From assembly GCA_964538375.1 (NCBI GenBank), contig CAZIFQ010000061.1, positions 1 to 6,242 of the forward strand: 6,242 nt of DNA, written 5' to 3'. Source of the DNA: JAUUZQ01 sp964538375 (GTDB lineage Bacteria; Bacteroidota; Bacteroidia; Bacteroidales; GCA-2748055). The translations under genes were made by a program, and so were the position numbers. The notes beneath the pieces are model-generated. The model was given only the letters and a program-made list of their open reading frames with translations. It was not told where the DNA came from and ran no database searches. Every line of letters begins with the position of its first letter. Position 1 is the first letter of the stretch. Positions 1-4,872 of the stretch are shown piece by piece.

Positions 1-1
1 C

Positions 2-127
2 TCTACTACAGCTGACAATGAGAATGAGGAGGAAGTTATGGGAGTGAAACCCATTATACCTACACCGATTGAAGTTGGCTATGACTTTCATAGCACACAC
101 GGCGTGACAGTTAAAAGGAGGAGATAA
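2..127 (+). CDS. 3' end of an unrecognised gene (partial)
   Basis: The frame is open from the window edge to a TAA at 125..127, giving 41 residues of a C-terminus. The visible peptide begins with an acidic stretch (DNENEEE), passes through a proline-containing segment (KPIIPTPIEVGYDF) and ends in a basic KRRR tail. I do not recognise the family. It precedes the recombinase operon on the same strand and is followed at once by a hairpin that could end its transcript, so it is probably the last gene of the element's preceding unit. The other two plus-strand frames are soon closed by stops. The open length is short, so it could also be chance. Sequence to the left of the window would decide. Confidence 0.4.
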   Translation, partial: STTADNENEEEVMGVKPIIPTPIEVGYDFHSTHGVTVKRRR

Positions 128-194
128 TCCAAAACACGAGTGTCGAACAGCACGACACTCTTAATAGATTTATTAGGAGTGGAGATAATCCAAA
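120..194 (+). repeat. 14-bp direct repeat, two copies 61 bp apart
   Basis: GGAGATAATCCAAA occurs at 120..133 and again, identical, at 181..194. Each copy is preceded by a related AGGA sequence (116..119 and 175..178). The first copy overlaps the stop codon of the partial upstream gene, and the hairpin at 138..160 lies between the two. It could be a small duplication, a pair of protein-binding sites, or recombination sites for one of the two recombinases encoded just downstream. Confidence 0.6.
138..160 (+). terminator. Hairpin after the partial gene, possible terminator
   Basis: A perfect 8-bp stem, GAGTGTCG (138..145) and CGACACTC (153..160), encloses a 7-base loop. It lies 10 bases after the stop codon at 125..127 and is followed by a T/A-rich stretch (TTAATAGATTTATTAG). 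The position suits an intrinsic terminator for the upstream gene. The U tract is weak and interrupted, so an operator or recombination-site role is also possible. Confidence 0.45.
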
Positions 195-257
195 TATTTA
201 ATAATTAAACTTTTCACCAGCAATCTTAACTTTGTTTATTTCTTAAGATTATATAAT

Positions 258-364
258 GTTAATATTTAGACAGTTAGCTAATATACGTTAATATGAATAT
301 TAACTTTCATATGGTTGGAGTAGGTACATTAATATATTATCTGTATATTTAGGGTATTATTAAC
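258..364 (+). promoter_or_regulatory. AT-rich leader with four GTTAATA motifs
   Basis: The heptamer GTTAATA occurs on the plus strand at 258..264 and 287..293, and on the minus strand (read as TATTAAC) at 298..304 and 358..364. All lie within about 110 bases just upstream of the tyrosine recombinase start. The middle two form a near-continuous palindrome. A further AT palindrome, TAATATATTA, lies at 330..339. The arrangement resembles repeated operator or recombinase arm-type sites. A sigma-70-like TATAAT at 252..257 lies 17 bases after a TTTG (231..234), but no clean Bacteroidetes TAnnTTTG promoter box stands out. Confidence 0.4.
287..304. repeat. 18-bp palindrome (8-bp arms, 2-bp centre)
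   Basis: GTTAATAT (287..294) and ATATTAAC (297..304) are exact reverse complements separated by GA. The size and symmetry suit a dimeric DNA-binding protein. It lies 72 bases before the tyrosine recombinase start codon, which makes the winged-helix protein encoded at 982..1308 a plausible but untested ligand. Confidence 0.5.
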
Positions 365-375
365 AATACATACCC
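352..375 (+). promoter_or_regulatory. Inverted repeat immediately before the tyrosine recombinase start codon
   Basis: GGGTAT (352..357) and ATACCC (370..375) are exact reverse complements with 12 bases between. A nested alternative pairing, GTATT (354..358) with AATAC (365..369), is also possible. The right arm ends one base before the ATG at 377, so a hairpin in the mRNA or a bound repressor here could restrict translation or transcription. No Shine-Dalgarno sequence is present. Confidence 0.35.
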
Positions 376-376
376 A

Positions 377-979
377 ATGAAAAGAACAAAGCAATCAACC
401 AAAGGACAGCACTTCACCTCTGATTACATTCCATATGATATAGCAGAGAGAGAAGGAAACGCACTACTCTGGGGACCTATCCCTGTAATTGGCTTTTACA
501 TCCTCTTCTCCATTAACACAGGCTTGAGGGTTTCCGATGTAATGAAGCTAAAGCATTCGGATCTCAATGGAGCCAGGGCAAACACTACTTTTTGGATTAA
601 GGAGAAGAAAACAAAGAAAGACCGGGAAGTGTATGTCAGTGAGAAGATAGCAAAGGCCTATGCTACGTTCCTGGAGAAGCTAAGAGAGAAAGGCAAGTAC
701 AATGCAGAAGGATTCATCTTTACAAGCCGTGAGGGGAACCCATACGCCACTGCTTCACTTATCACTATACTGAAGACTACCTTCAGGGGAGTTGCTCCCA
801 ATATCAGCACTCATTCACTCCGTAAGACATTTGGCAGGCATCTCTACGATATCAATGGACAGAGTGAGAATGCCTTAATTCAACTATCAGAAATCTTTAA
901 CCATAGCTCAGTAGGAATTACACGCACCTATTTGGGATTTAGTAGAGAGGAGAAGATCAATATTTATAAGAATCTTTAA
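377..979 (+). CDS. Tyrosine recombinase, catalytic-domain-only type (200 aa)
   Basis: This is a DNA strand-exchange enzyme of the phage integrase/XerC-XerD family, which acts through a covalent 3'-phosphotyrosine intermediate. The catalytic set is readable in order: Arg51 in TGLRVSDV, a lysine in the beta-hairpin region around 75..81 (KEKKTKK), His146 and Arg149 in THSLRKTFG, His176 in FNHSS, and nucleophile Tyr185 in TRTYLGF. At 200 residues it lacks most of the N-terminal core-binding (SAM-like) domain found in full-length integrases. A stop at 350..352 in frame and the first ATG at 377 show that the short form is not caused by choosing a late start. Its length recalls FimB/FimE-type invertases. 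It is probably co-transcribed with the next gene, which begins 2 bp after its stop. The catalytic residues look intact, so it may be active. Its target site is unknown. Confidence 0.9.
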   Translation: MKRTKQSTKGQHFTSDYIPYDIAEREGNALLWGPIPVIGFYILFSINTGLRVSDVMKLKHSDLNGARANTTFWIKEKKTKKDREVYVSEKIAKAYATFLEKLREKGKYNAEGFIFTSREGNPYATASLITILKTTFRGVAPNISTHSLRKTFGRHLYDINGQSENALIQLSEIFNHSSVGITRTYLGFSREEKINIYKNL

Positions 980-981
980 CC

Positions 982-1308
982 ATGAGCAAAGGATTAGGCA
1001 AATTACAGAAGCTAATTTTATTCCGTCTCAGTGGATACAAGATGAAGGGTGATGGAGAGGGTTTACTTCCCAAGGGACAATTGTATTATGATATTGAACA
1101 ATACCATTGGGGAGATAGGATTGCACCCGAAGGACTCAAGCGATGGGATGAAGATTTGAAGGAGCTGAAAAAGCGCAGAGCATCCATCTCACAATCTCTA
1201 CGATCATTAAAGGATAAAGGGTATATCTGCGATGAATATTGGTCATTAGGATTGACTGAAGAAGGTCAGAAAGTAAATGATGCTACTGGCTGGTGGCCTG
1301 ATCTATAA
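982..1308 (+). CDS. Small winged-helix-like protein (108 aa), probable regulator or directionality factor
   Basis: I do not recognise a named family. The second half reads like a winged helix-turn-helix: a lysine-rich helix (about 58..66), a likely recognition helix with SISQSLRSLKDKGYI (68..82), then a short wing ending in LTEEGQKV (91..98). This resembles the 'L..L..KG.I ... LT..G' pattern of MarR-like and PadR-like DNA-binding proteins. The N-terminal 20 residues (LGKLQKLILFRLSGYK) suit the first helix of such a fold. It sits between two recombinase genes, starting 2 bp after the first and ending 36 bp before the second. A role as transcriptional regulator of the operon or as a recombination directionality factor is inferred from this position. 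There is no signal peptide or membrane segment, so it should be cytoplasmic. Confidence 0.65.
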   Translation: MSKGLGKLQKLILFRLSGYKMKGDGEGLLPKGQLYYDIEQYHWGDRIAPEGLKRWDEDLKELKKRRASISQSLRSLKDKGYICDEYWSLGLTEEGQKVNDATGWWPDL

Positions 1309-1316
1309 ACATTAAT

Positions 1317-1328
1317 AGTATTAATACT
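1317..1328. promoter_or_regulatory. 12-bp palindrome between the regulator and serine recombinase genes
   Basis: AGTATTAATACT is a perfect 12-bp palindrome lying 17 bases before the serine recombinase start codon, inside a 36-bp gap. ATTAATA is also directly repeated at 1311..1317 and 1320..1326. It is related to the TTAATA motifs in the leader of the first gene, which suggests the same protein could bind both. Confidence 0.35.
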
Positions 1329-1344
1329 TAACCATTTAATCACA

Positions 1345-3057
1345 ATGGATATGAAAACAAAGAAATTAAGATTTGCCCCGTTGGTCCGAGTCAGCACAGA
1401 GCAACAAGATGAAGAGATTAAAACTTCAATGGAAAGCCAACGCAATAACATTCTCCAAGTTGTTACCAATCGTGGAGGCATTATCCCAACAGAATGTTGG
1501 CAGTATACAGGCCAAGAGCATTCCACTAGGGCGTACCGCCTCAGCAACCCCGATTATGAGAGGACTATCTTTAAACGTTTATTGGATGATTGTGACAAGG
1601 ATATATTTGATGCCATTATTGTAGATGATGAAAGCCGATGGGGTCGTGATCTCATGGACTCATTGGAGGGCTTTGATATTCTCAAACGCAATAACATAAT
1701 GTACTTCGTGGGGGACATGGGATATGACTTGCGGAAACCGGATCACGAGAGTGCTGTAAGGCGTGGATCATTGGAAAGTGATGCATTTGTGAAAAAGATG
1801 TGTACCAATAGCATTCGTGGTAGAATTGCAGCTGCTAAAAAAGGTATTCCATCCAGTGGAAGATTACCCTACGGAAGGACGTATGACAAGAAAACCAACG
1901 AGTGGGGATTGGATGAAAAGAAAGTACATTTGATCCAGGGAGCCACAGAGAGATATTTGAAAGGGGAATCATTAGAGAAATTGGCTAAGGAGATGGGAAT
2001 GGTAGCCACTACATTGCATACAATTTTATTACATAGATGTGGGGAGGATTGGAAATTAAAATTTGAGTACAAAGAGAATTATATAAAGGAGGAGGTCATG
2101 TTGAAAATTCCTCGGATATTTAGTGAACAAACCATAAAGGCAATCCACGCTCAAAACAAGTCCAATAAAACTAGTGAGAACTTTGGAAGAGGTCACCGCA
2201 AATATCTTTATCTGTTAAGTGGTTTTATCTTTTGTGAGAATTGTGGCCATAGATTCACCACAGCAACAAATCAGCAAAGGAATTTCTATTATCGCCATCG
2301 TACTACAGATGGAAATAAGGATTGTACATATAAGAGATTTGTACCAGCTAGGGAATTGGAATCAAAAATCTTAATCTCCTTAATTGAAGTACTGGGTAAT
2401 CGGAAAAAGATAGAAGAGGCCATAAAAAGGAGTACGCCAGATTTGGGAAAAATTGAACGCCTGCAGTCGGAGCAATTCAAATTGGAGAATAAGATAAAGG
2501 AGATCCATAAAAGCAAGGAACGTTTAGTTAAAGCAGTAGCCGAGGGTAATCTATCCAGTGAGGATGTTGGAAAGCAAATGACGGGCTTACAGAAGGATGA
2601 AAAGATACTATCTGAGAGATTTACAAAGGTGCAGACAGAATTATCCTATTTGCCTGATCCGGAGCAAATCAAAAAGACAACAAATTGGTCCATAAAAATA
2701 ATGAGCCACATCACAAAGAATCCATCACAGATTCTCAAAATGACATTTGAGGAGCAAAGAGAGCTAGTTGAATTTGCTTTTCGTGGATTTGATTCCCAGG
2801 GTAAACATTTGGGAATATATGTTAGTGACAATGAGAAAGGAGAAATTCAATATAGGATGAATGCTAACTTTGAATCCACTCTTCAATCTGCTACATTAAC
2901 GGACGCTGATATTGCAGTAGCGTTTAAACTGGACCCCGACTACCAGGATACCAGGAAGGAAATTGATAAAATCCGTGAGGAGTTATCTCATAATCTTAGT
3001 AATAATCAAAGTAGCATTAGTAGTTGCAAACTGGAGCATCATCAAGGAAGTAGATGA
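1345..3057 (+). CDS. Large serine recombinase (site-specific integrase, 570 aa)
   Basis: It catalyses integration and excision by double-strand cleavage with a 5'-phosphoserine intermediate. The resolvase-type N-terminal domain (about 8..155) has nucleophile Ser17 in LVRVSTEQQ, with Arg15, a following SMESQ (28..32), and the conserved IIVDDESRWGRD block with Arg98 and Arg101. A recombinase domain follows (about 160..285, SSGRLPYGR and onward). Next is a zinc-ribbon region: Cys297-x2-Cys300, then His318 where a cysteine is often found, and Cys327. A long charged coiled-coil (about 366..432) and a C-terminal domain complete it. The size is normal for the family. The start at 1345 is the first ATG in frame; Met3 is an alternative. 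Its 3' end runs into recognisable host dipeptidase sequence in another frame, so about the last 11 codons (from 3023) and the stop are probably host DNA. The Ser/Asn/Gln-rich tail (about 548..560) suits a read-through junction. Confidence 0.95.
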   Translation: MDMKTKKLRFAPLVRVSTEQQDEEIKTSMESQRNNILQVVTNRGGIIPTECWQYTGQEHSTRAYRLSNPDYERTIFKRLLDDCDKDIFDAIIVDDESRWGRDLMDSLEGFDILKRNNIMYFVGDMGYDLRKPDHESAVRRGSLESDAFVKKMCTNSIRGRIAAAKKGIPSSGRLPYGRTYDKKTNEWGLDEKKVHLIQGATERYLKGESLEKLAKEMGMVATTLHTILLHRCGEDWKLKFEYKENYIKEEVMLKIPRIFSEQTIKAIHAQNKSNKTSENFGRGHRKYLYLLSGFIFCENCGHRFTTATNQQRNFYYRHRTTDGNKDCTYKRFVPARELESKILISLIEVLGNRKKIEEAIKRSTPDLGKIERLQSEQFKLENKIKEIHKSKERLVKAVAEGNLSSEDVGKQMTGLQKDEKILSERFTKVQTELSYLPDPEQIKKTTNWSIKIMSHITKNPSQILKMTFEEQRELVEFAFRGFDSQGKHLGIYVSDNEKGEIQYRMNANFESTLQSATLTDADIAVAFKLDPDYQDTRKEIDKIREELSHNLSNNQSSISSCKLEHHQGSR

Positions 3058-3997
3058 GAATGACAAAGACAATTTCCTCTATTCATCCAACTATAAATCA
3101 TTTGGTATTGATAAGGGTTGGTATGATCCTGATGGAACTAAACCATTTGTTTTCCAGGAAGTATACGCTCCAATGTTTCGTGAATGGGCTACCAGCAGGT
3201 TATGGTTATTTTACAGCACCTATGCCCCGAACTTTGCAGACTGGCCAAAAAGAAGCCTTGAGGACGGTCACATGATGGGATACAATCAATACATCCAGTA
3301 TGTGGAACCTGTTTCCTTGTATCCAACCTCTGTGAAAGTAGAAAAAAAGATTGCTGTGCAAGATGTGATGGCTTTCCAGCGCTCTACCTTTGAAGGTACA
3401 ATTTATGATATAACCGAAGACTATGATTGGTATGTTCCGGATGGCAAGGGAGGCATGAAGAAGAGTCCCCTCACTACGCCATTCCCCTCAAAAGATTTAA
3501 GAGAGTTATTAGATATTAATAACCGGAGAAACGTGGCACGTCCGCAGGGATACTACGGAATGATCTGCCAGTTGCGAGATTGGTATCCGGATCCTATCGG
3601 TGGCATCTACTGGGTGTTCCTCGACAATGCCTACACCAGTCCCTATGTACCCATCTACGCCGGCACAAAGGAAATTGCAGAATGTTACAAAAACTTTGAT
3701 CCTACCACTTACAGTCGTGAATCAGCAAAATGGGCCATCGACTTTGTGGATAACCTGCTCTACCTGAAATGGCAGGATATGATTCAGGATGTACGGGCCG
3801 TTCGTGATCCCTTCGAGCAGCGACTCTTCGACGAGCGGGATGAAATAGATAGTAAAGCAGCTGAATTATATAAAAAGCACCCAAAAGAGGCGAAGGAATT
3901 TCTGACTGATTATACCAAAAAGAATATGGAAGAGGTACTTGAGATGTACAATCGACTGCATGATGAGTTGATCGTCAAATACTCGAATAGCAGGTAA
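2963..3997 (+). pseudogene. C69-family dipeptidase, C-terminal remnant
   Basis: Family C69 peptidases are N-terminal-nucleophile hydrolases, usually secreted in this phylum, that cleave dipeptides after self-processing to expose a catalytic cysteine. Numbered from the ATG at 2963, residues 22..344 resemble the family's middle and C-terminal parts: ANWSIIKEVDENDKDNFLYS, KGWYDPDG, the TSRLWLFY region, VQDVMAFQRSTFEGT, DWYPDPIGGIYW, the ESAKWAIDFVDN region and the EFLTDYT tail. Family members usually have over 500 residues, so the signal peptide, the nucleophile cysteine and roughly the first 200 residues are absent. Residues 1..21 are read from recombinase DNA in another frame and are not family-like. 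The break coincides with the end of the serine recombinase gene, so insertion of the element explains it. The remnant is otherwise free of stops, which suggests a recent event. It is presumably inactive unless the element excises precisely. True homology starts near 3023. Confidence 0.8.
3010..3030. other. Predicted right element-host junction (attR region)
   Basis: Dipeptidase-like sequence in frame 2 becomes recognisable at the Ala-Asn codons (3026..3031, in VVANWSIIKEV) and continues unbroken to 3997. Immediately upstream, the same frame gives a hydrophobic peptide that does not look like the family. The crossover is therefore placed within roughly 3010..3030, inside the final codons of the serine recombinase. 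The exact core dinucleotide cannot be set without the left junction or an empty site. Confidence 0.5.
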
Positions 3998-4078
3998 ACG
4001 CCCCACCCACCAGCGGTGTGCAATCCTCCCAAAAAGACAGGAAGTAGAAAATTCTTCAAATGAACAATTCAGTTATTC

Positions 4079-4114
4079 TTTTGTTTAAAAATTACAATTA
4101 TAACTATAAACAAA
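4079..4114 (+). promoter_or_regulatory. Weak candidate promoter and A-rich leader of the YceI-like gene
   Basis: A TTTTG (4079..4083) and a TAACTATA (4101..4108) are separated by 17 bases, loosely matching the Bacteroidetes -33 TTG and -7 TAnnTTTG pattern, with mismatches in the -7 box. The leader would be almost absent. The last bases before the ATG (ATAAACAAA) are A-rich, as is common at Bacteroidetes starts that lack a Shine-Dalgarno sequence. The 117 bases between the dipeptidase remnant and this gene show no other clear signal. Confidence 0.2.
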
Positions 4115-4771
4115 ATGAAGAAATTATTTTTATTTGCAGGCATAGCAGCAATGTTAATCTCCTGCACTCCAAAAAATGCTGAAGAAGCAAAAACAGGAGA
4201 AGCGCAAAAAGTTGAAGAAAAAAGTGGTGAAGTACTTAATATTGCATCTGAAAGCATGATGCATTGGCGAGGAAAAAAGGTGGGTGGCGAGCACTATGGT
4301 GTTGTAGCCATCAAATCCGGTTCCATAAAAGTACAGGATGGTAATATTAACGGAGGAACTTTAATCATCGATCTTAACTCAATCGTATCTGAAGACCTGG
4401 AGGGCGAATGGTATGATAAATTAGTCGGACATTTGAAATCATCTGATTTCTTTAACGTAGCAGAATATCCTGAAGCAACATTTGAAATCGTTAAAGTAGA
4501 GAAATTTATAGGCGAAACCGATGAATCTCTTTCAGCCCCAACTCATGAATTTACAGGTAATCTGACCATCAAAGGTATGGCGAAAAGCATTTCATTTCCT
4601 GCCACTATAGCCATAGAAGATGGTATTGTAAAAGCCAGTTCCAATGAGTTCGCCATTGACAGAACGCTTTGGAATATCAACTTCAAATCAAAAACTGTCT
4701 TTGCAGAATTCAAGGATGATTACATCAATGATATGATCAATCTAAAATTTGAGGTAGAGTTCTCAAAATAA
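4115..4771 (+). CDS. YceI-family lipoprotein (218 aa)
   Basis: YceI-like proteins are periplasmic or membrane-anchored lipocalin-fold beta-barrels that bind long isoprenoid-type lipids. The physiological role is often unclear. Here a signal peptide (MKKLFLFAGIAAMLIS) ends in an LISC lipobox with Cys17 as the lipidation site. A charged Glu/Lys/Ala-rich linker follows (about 18..40), and then the YceI domain (about 41..217). Family patterns visible are MHWRGKKVGGEHYG, DLNSIVSEDLEGEWYDKLVGHLKSSDFF, YPEATFEI, FTGNLTIKGMAKSISFP and FAIDRTLWNI. Length is normal for a lipoprotein form. The start is the first ATG giving a complete signal peptide. It is transcribed alone toward a convergent gene and shows no sign of damage. 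Confidence 0.92.
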   Translation: MKKLFLFAGIAAMLISCTPKNAEEAKTGEAQKVEEKSGEVLNIASESMMHWRGKKVGGEHYGVVAIKSGSIKVQDGNINGGTLIIDLNSIVSEDLEGEWYDKLVGHLKSSDFFNVAEYPEATFEIVKVEKFIGETDESLSAPTHEFTGNLTIKGMAKSISFPATIAIEDGIVKASSNEFAIDRTLWNINFKSKTVFAEFKDDYINDMINLKFEVEFSK

Positions 4772-4779
4772 TTTGAGAA
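4760..4779 (+). terminator. Hairpin with the YceI-like stop codon in its loop
   Basis: TTCTCAAA (4760..4767) and TTTGAGAA (4772..4779) form a perfect 8-bp stem around a 4-base loop, ATAA. The TAA stop of the YceI-like gene (4769..4771) lies in that loop. No T run follows, so it is a weak intrinsic terminator candidate. It may instead protect the 3' end of the mRNA or act together with the larger inverted repeat just downstream. Confidence 0.45.
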
Positions 4780-4789
4780 TAGAAGGAAA

Positions 4790-4866
4790 AAGTAAAAGGG
4801 AAAAAGGAAAAAGTGGGGCCCCTGTGTCCTTTTGCGCGTTTGCCGTTTACTTTTTACCTTTTACTT
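4790..4866. terminator. Long imperfect inverted repeat between convergent genes, likely two-way terminator
   Basis: AAGTAAAAGG (4790..4799) is exactly complementary to CCTTTTACTT (4857..4866). The pairing continues inward with mismatches (AAAAAG at 4801..4806 with CTTTTT at 4850..4855). The interior contains a GGGGCCCC palindrome (4815..4822) and a nested AAAAGGA/TCCTTTT pair (4802..4808 and 4827..4833). It fills the gap between the 3' ends of the YceI-like gene and the minus-strand gene, with A-rich and T-rich arms suited to termination from either side. Similar 'CTTTTTACTTTTTACC' repeats are familiar between genes in this phylum, so it may also be a dispersed repeat copy. Confidence 0.5.
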
Positions 4867-4872
4867 CAATAA

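Larger units (their letters stand above)
1..3023 (+). mobile_element. Right-hand part of an integrated element carrying a large serine recombinase
   Basis: Two site-specific recombinase genes and a small DNA-binding-type gene lie together on one strand. The large serine recombinase gene ends exactly where a host C69 dipeptidase gene starts to be recognisable in the middle of its coding sequence. Large serine recombinases are commonly encoded next to one end of the element they move, so the right end is placed at about 3010..3030. The left end is not visible: the window opens inside an unrecognised gene, and no N-terminal dipeptidase half is seen before the recombinases. The total size, cargo and mode of transfer (integrative element, prophage or transposon) therefore cannot be stated. 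No conjugation, replication or phage structural genes are in the visible part. Confidence 0.62.

Noticed and set aside
18..27. ATGAGAATGA is shared by the window's left edge (18..27) and the dipeptidase junction (3054..3063), suggesting attachment-site cores of a 3-kb element
   Set aside because: Both lie in Asp/Asn/Glu-rich coding sequence. A longer 12-bp match to the left copy (TGACAATGAGAA) occurs inside the recombinase gene at about 2826..2837, so such matches arise by composition. Dipeptidase-like sequence also continues upstream of 3054, which puts the junction elsewhere.
116..208. AGGAGG at 116..121 as a ribosome site for a short GTG-started frame at 140..208
   Set aside because: The spacing is too long, the product is 22 residues of no recognisable type, and this phylum rarely relies on Shine-Dalgarno pairing. 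The purines are explained by the KRRR codons of the upstream gene.
1266..1547. Minus-strand open frame of 93 codons across the regulator/recombinase gap
   Set aside because: It overlaps the confident serine recombinase N-terminus, including the catalytic serine codon, and its product has no recognisable pattern.
2963..3022. Hydrophobic N-terminus of the dipeptidase frame (IKSVRSYLIILVIIKVALVV) as a new signal peptide
   Set aside because: It is read out of frame from the 3' end of the serine recombinase gene. Its hydrophobicity looks accidental, although expression of such a fusion cannot be excluded from sequence.
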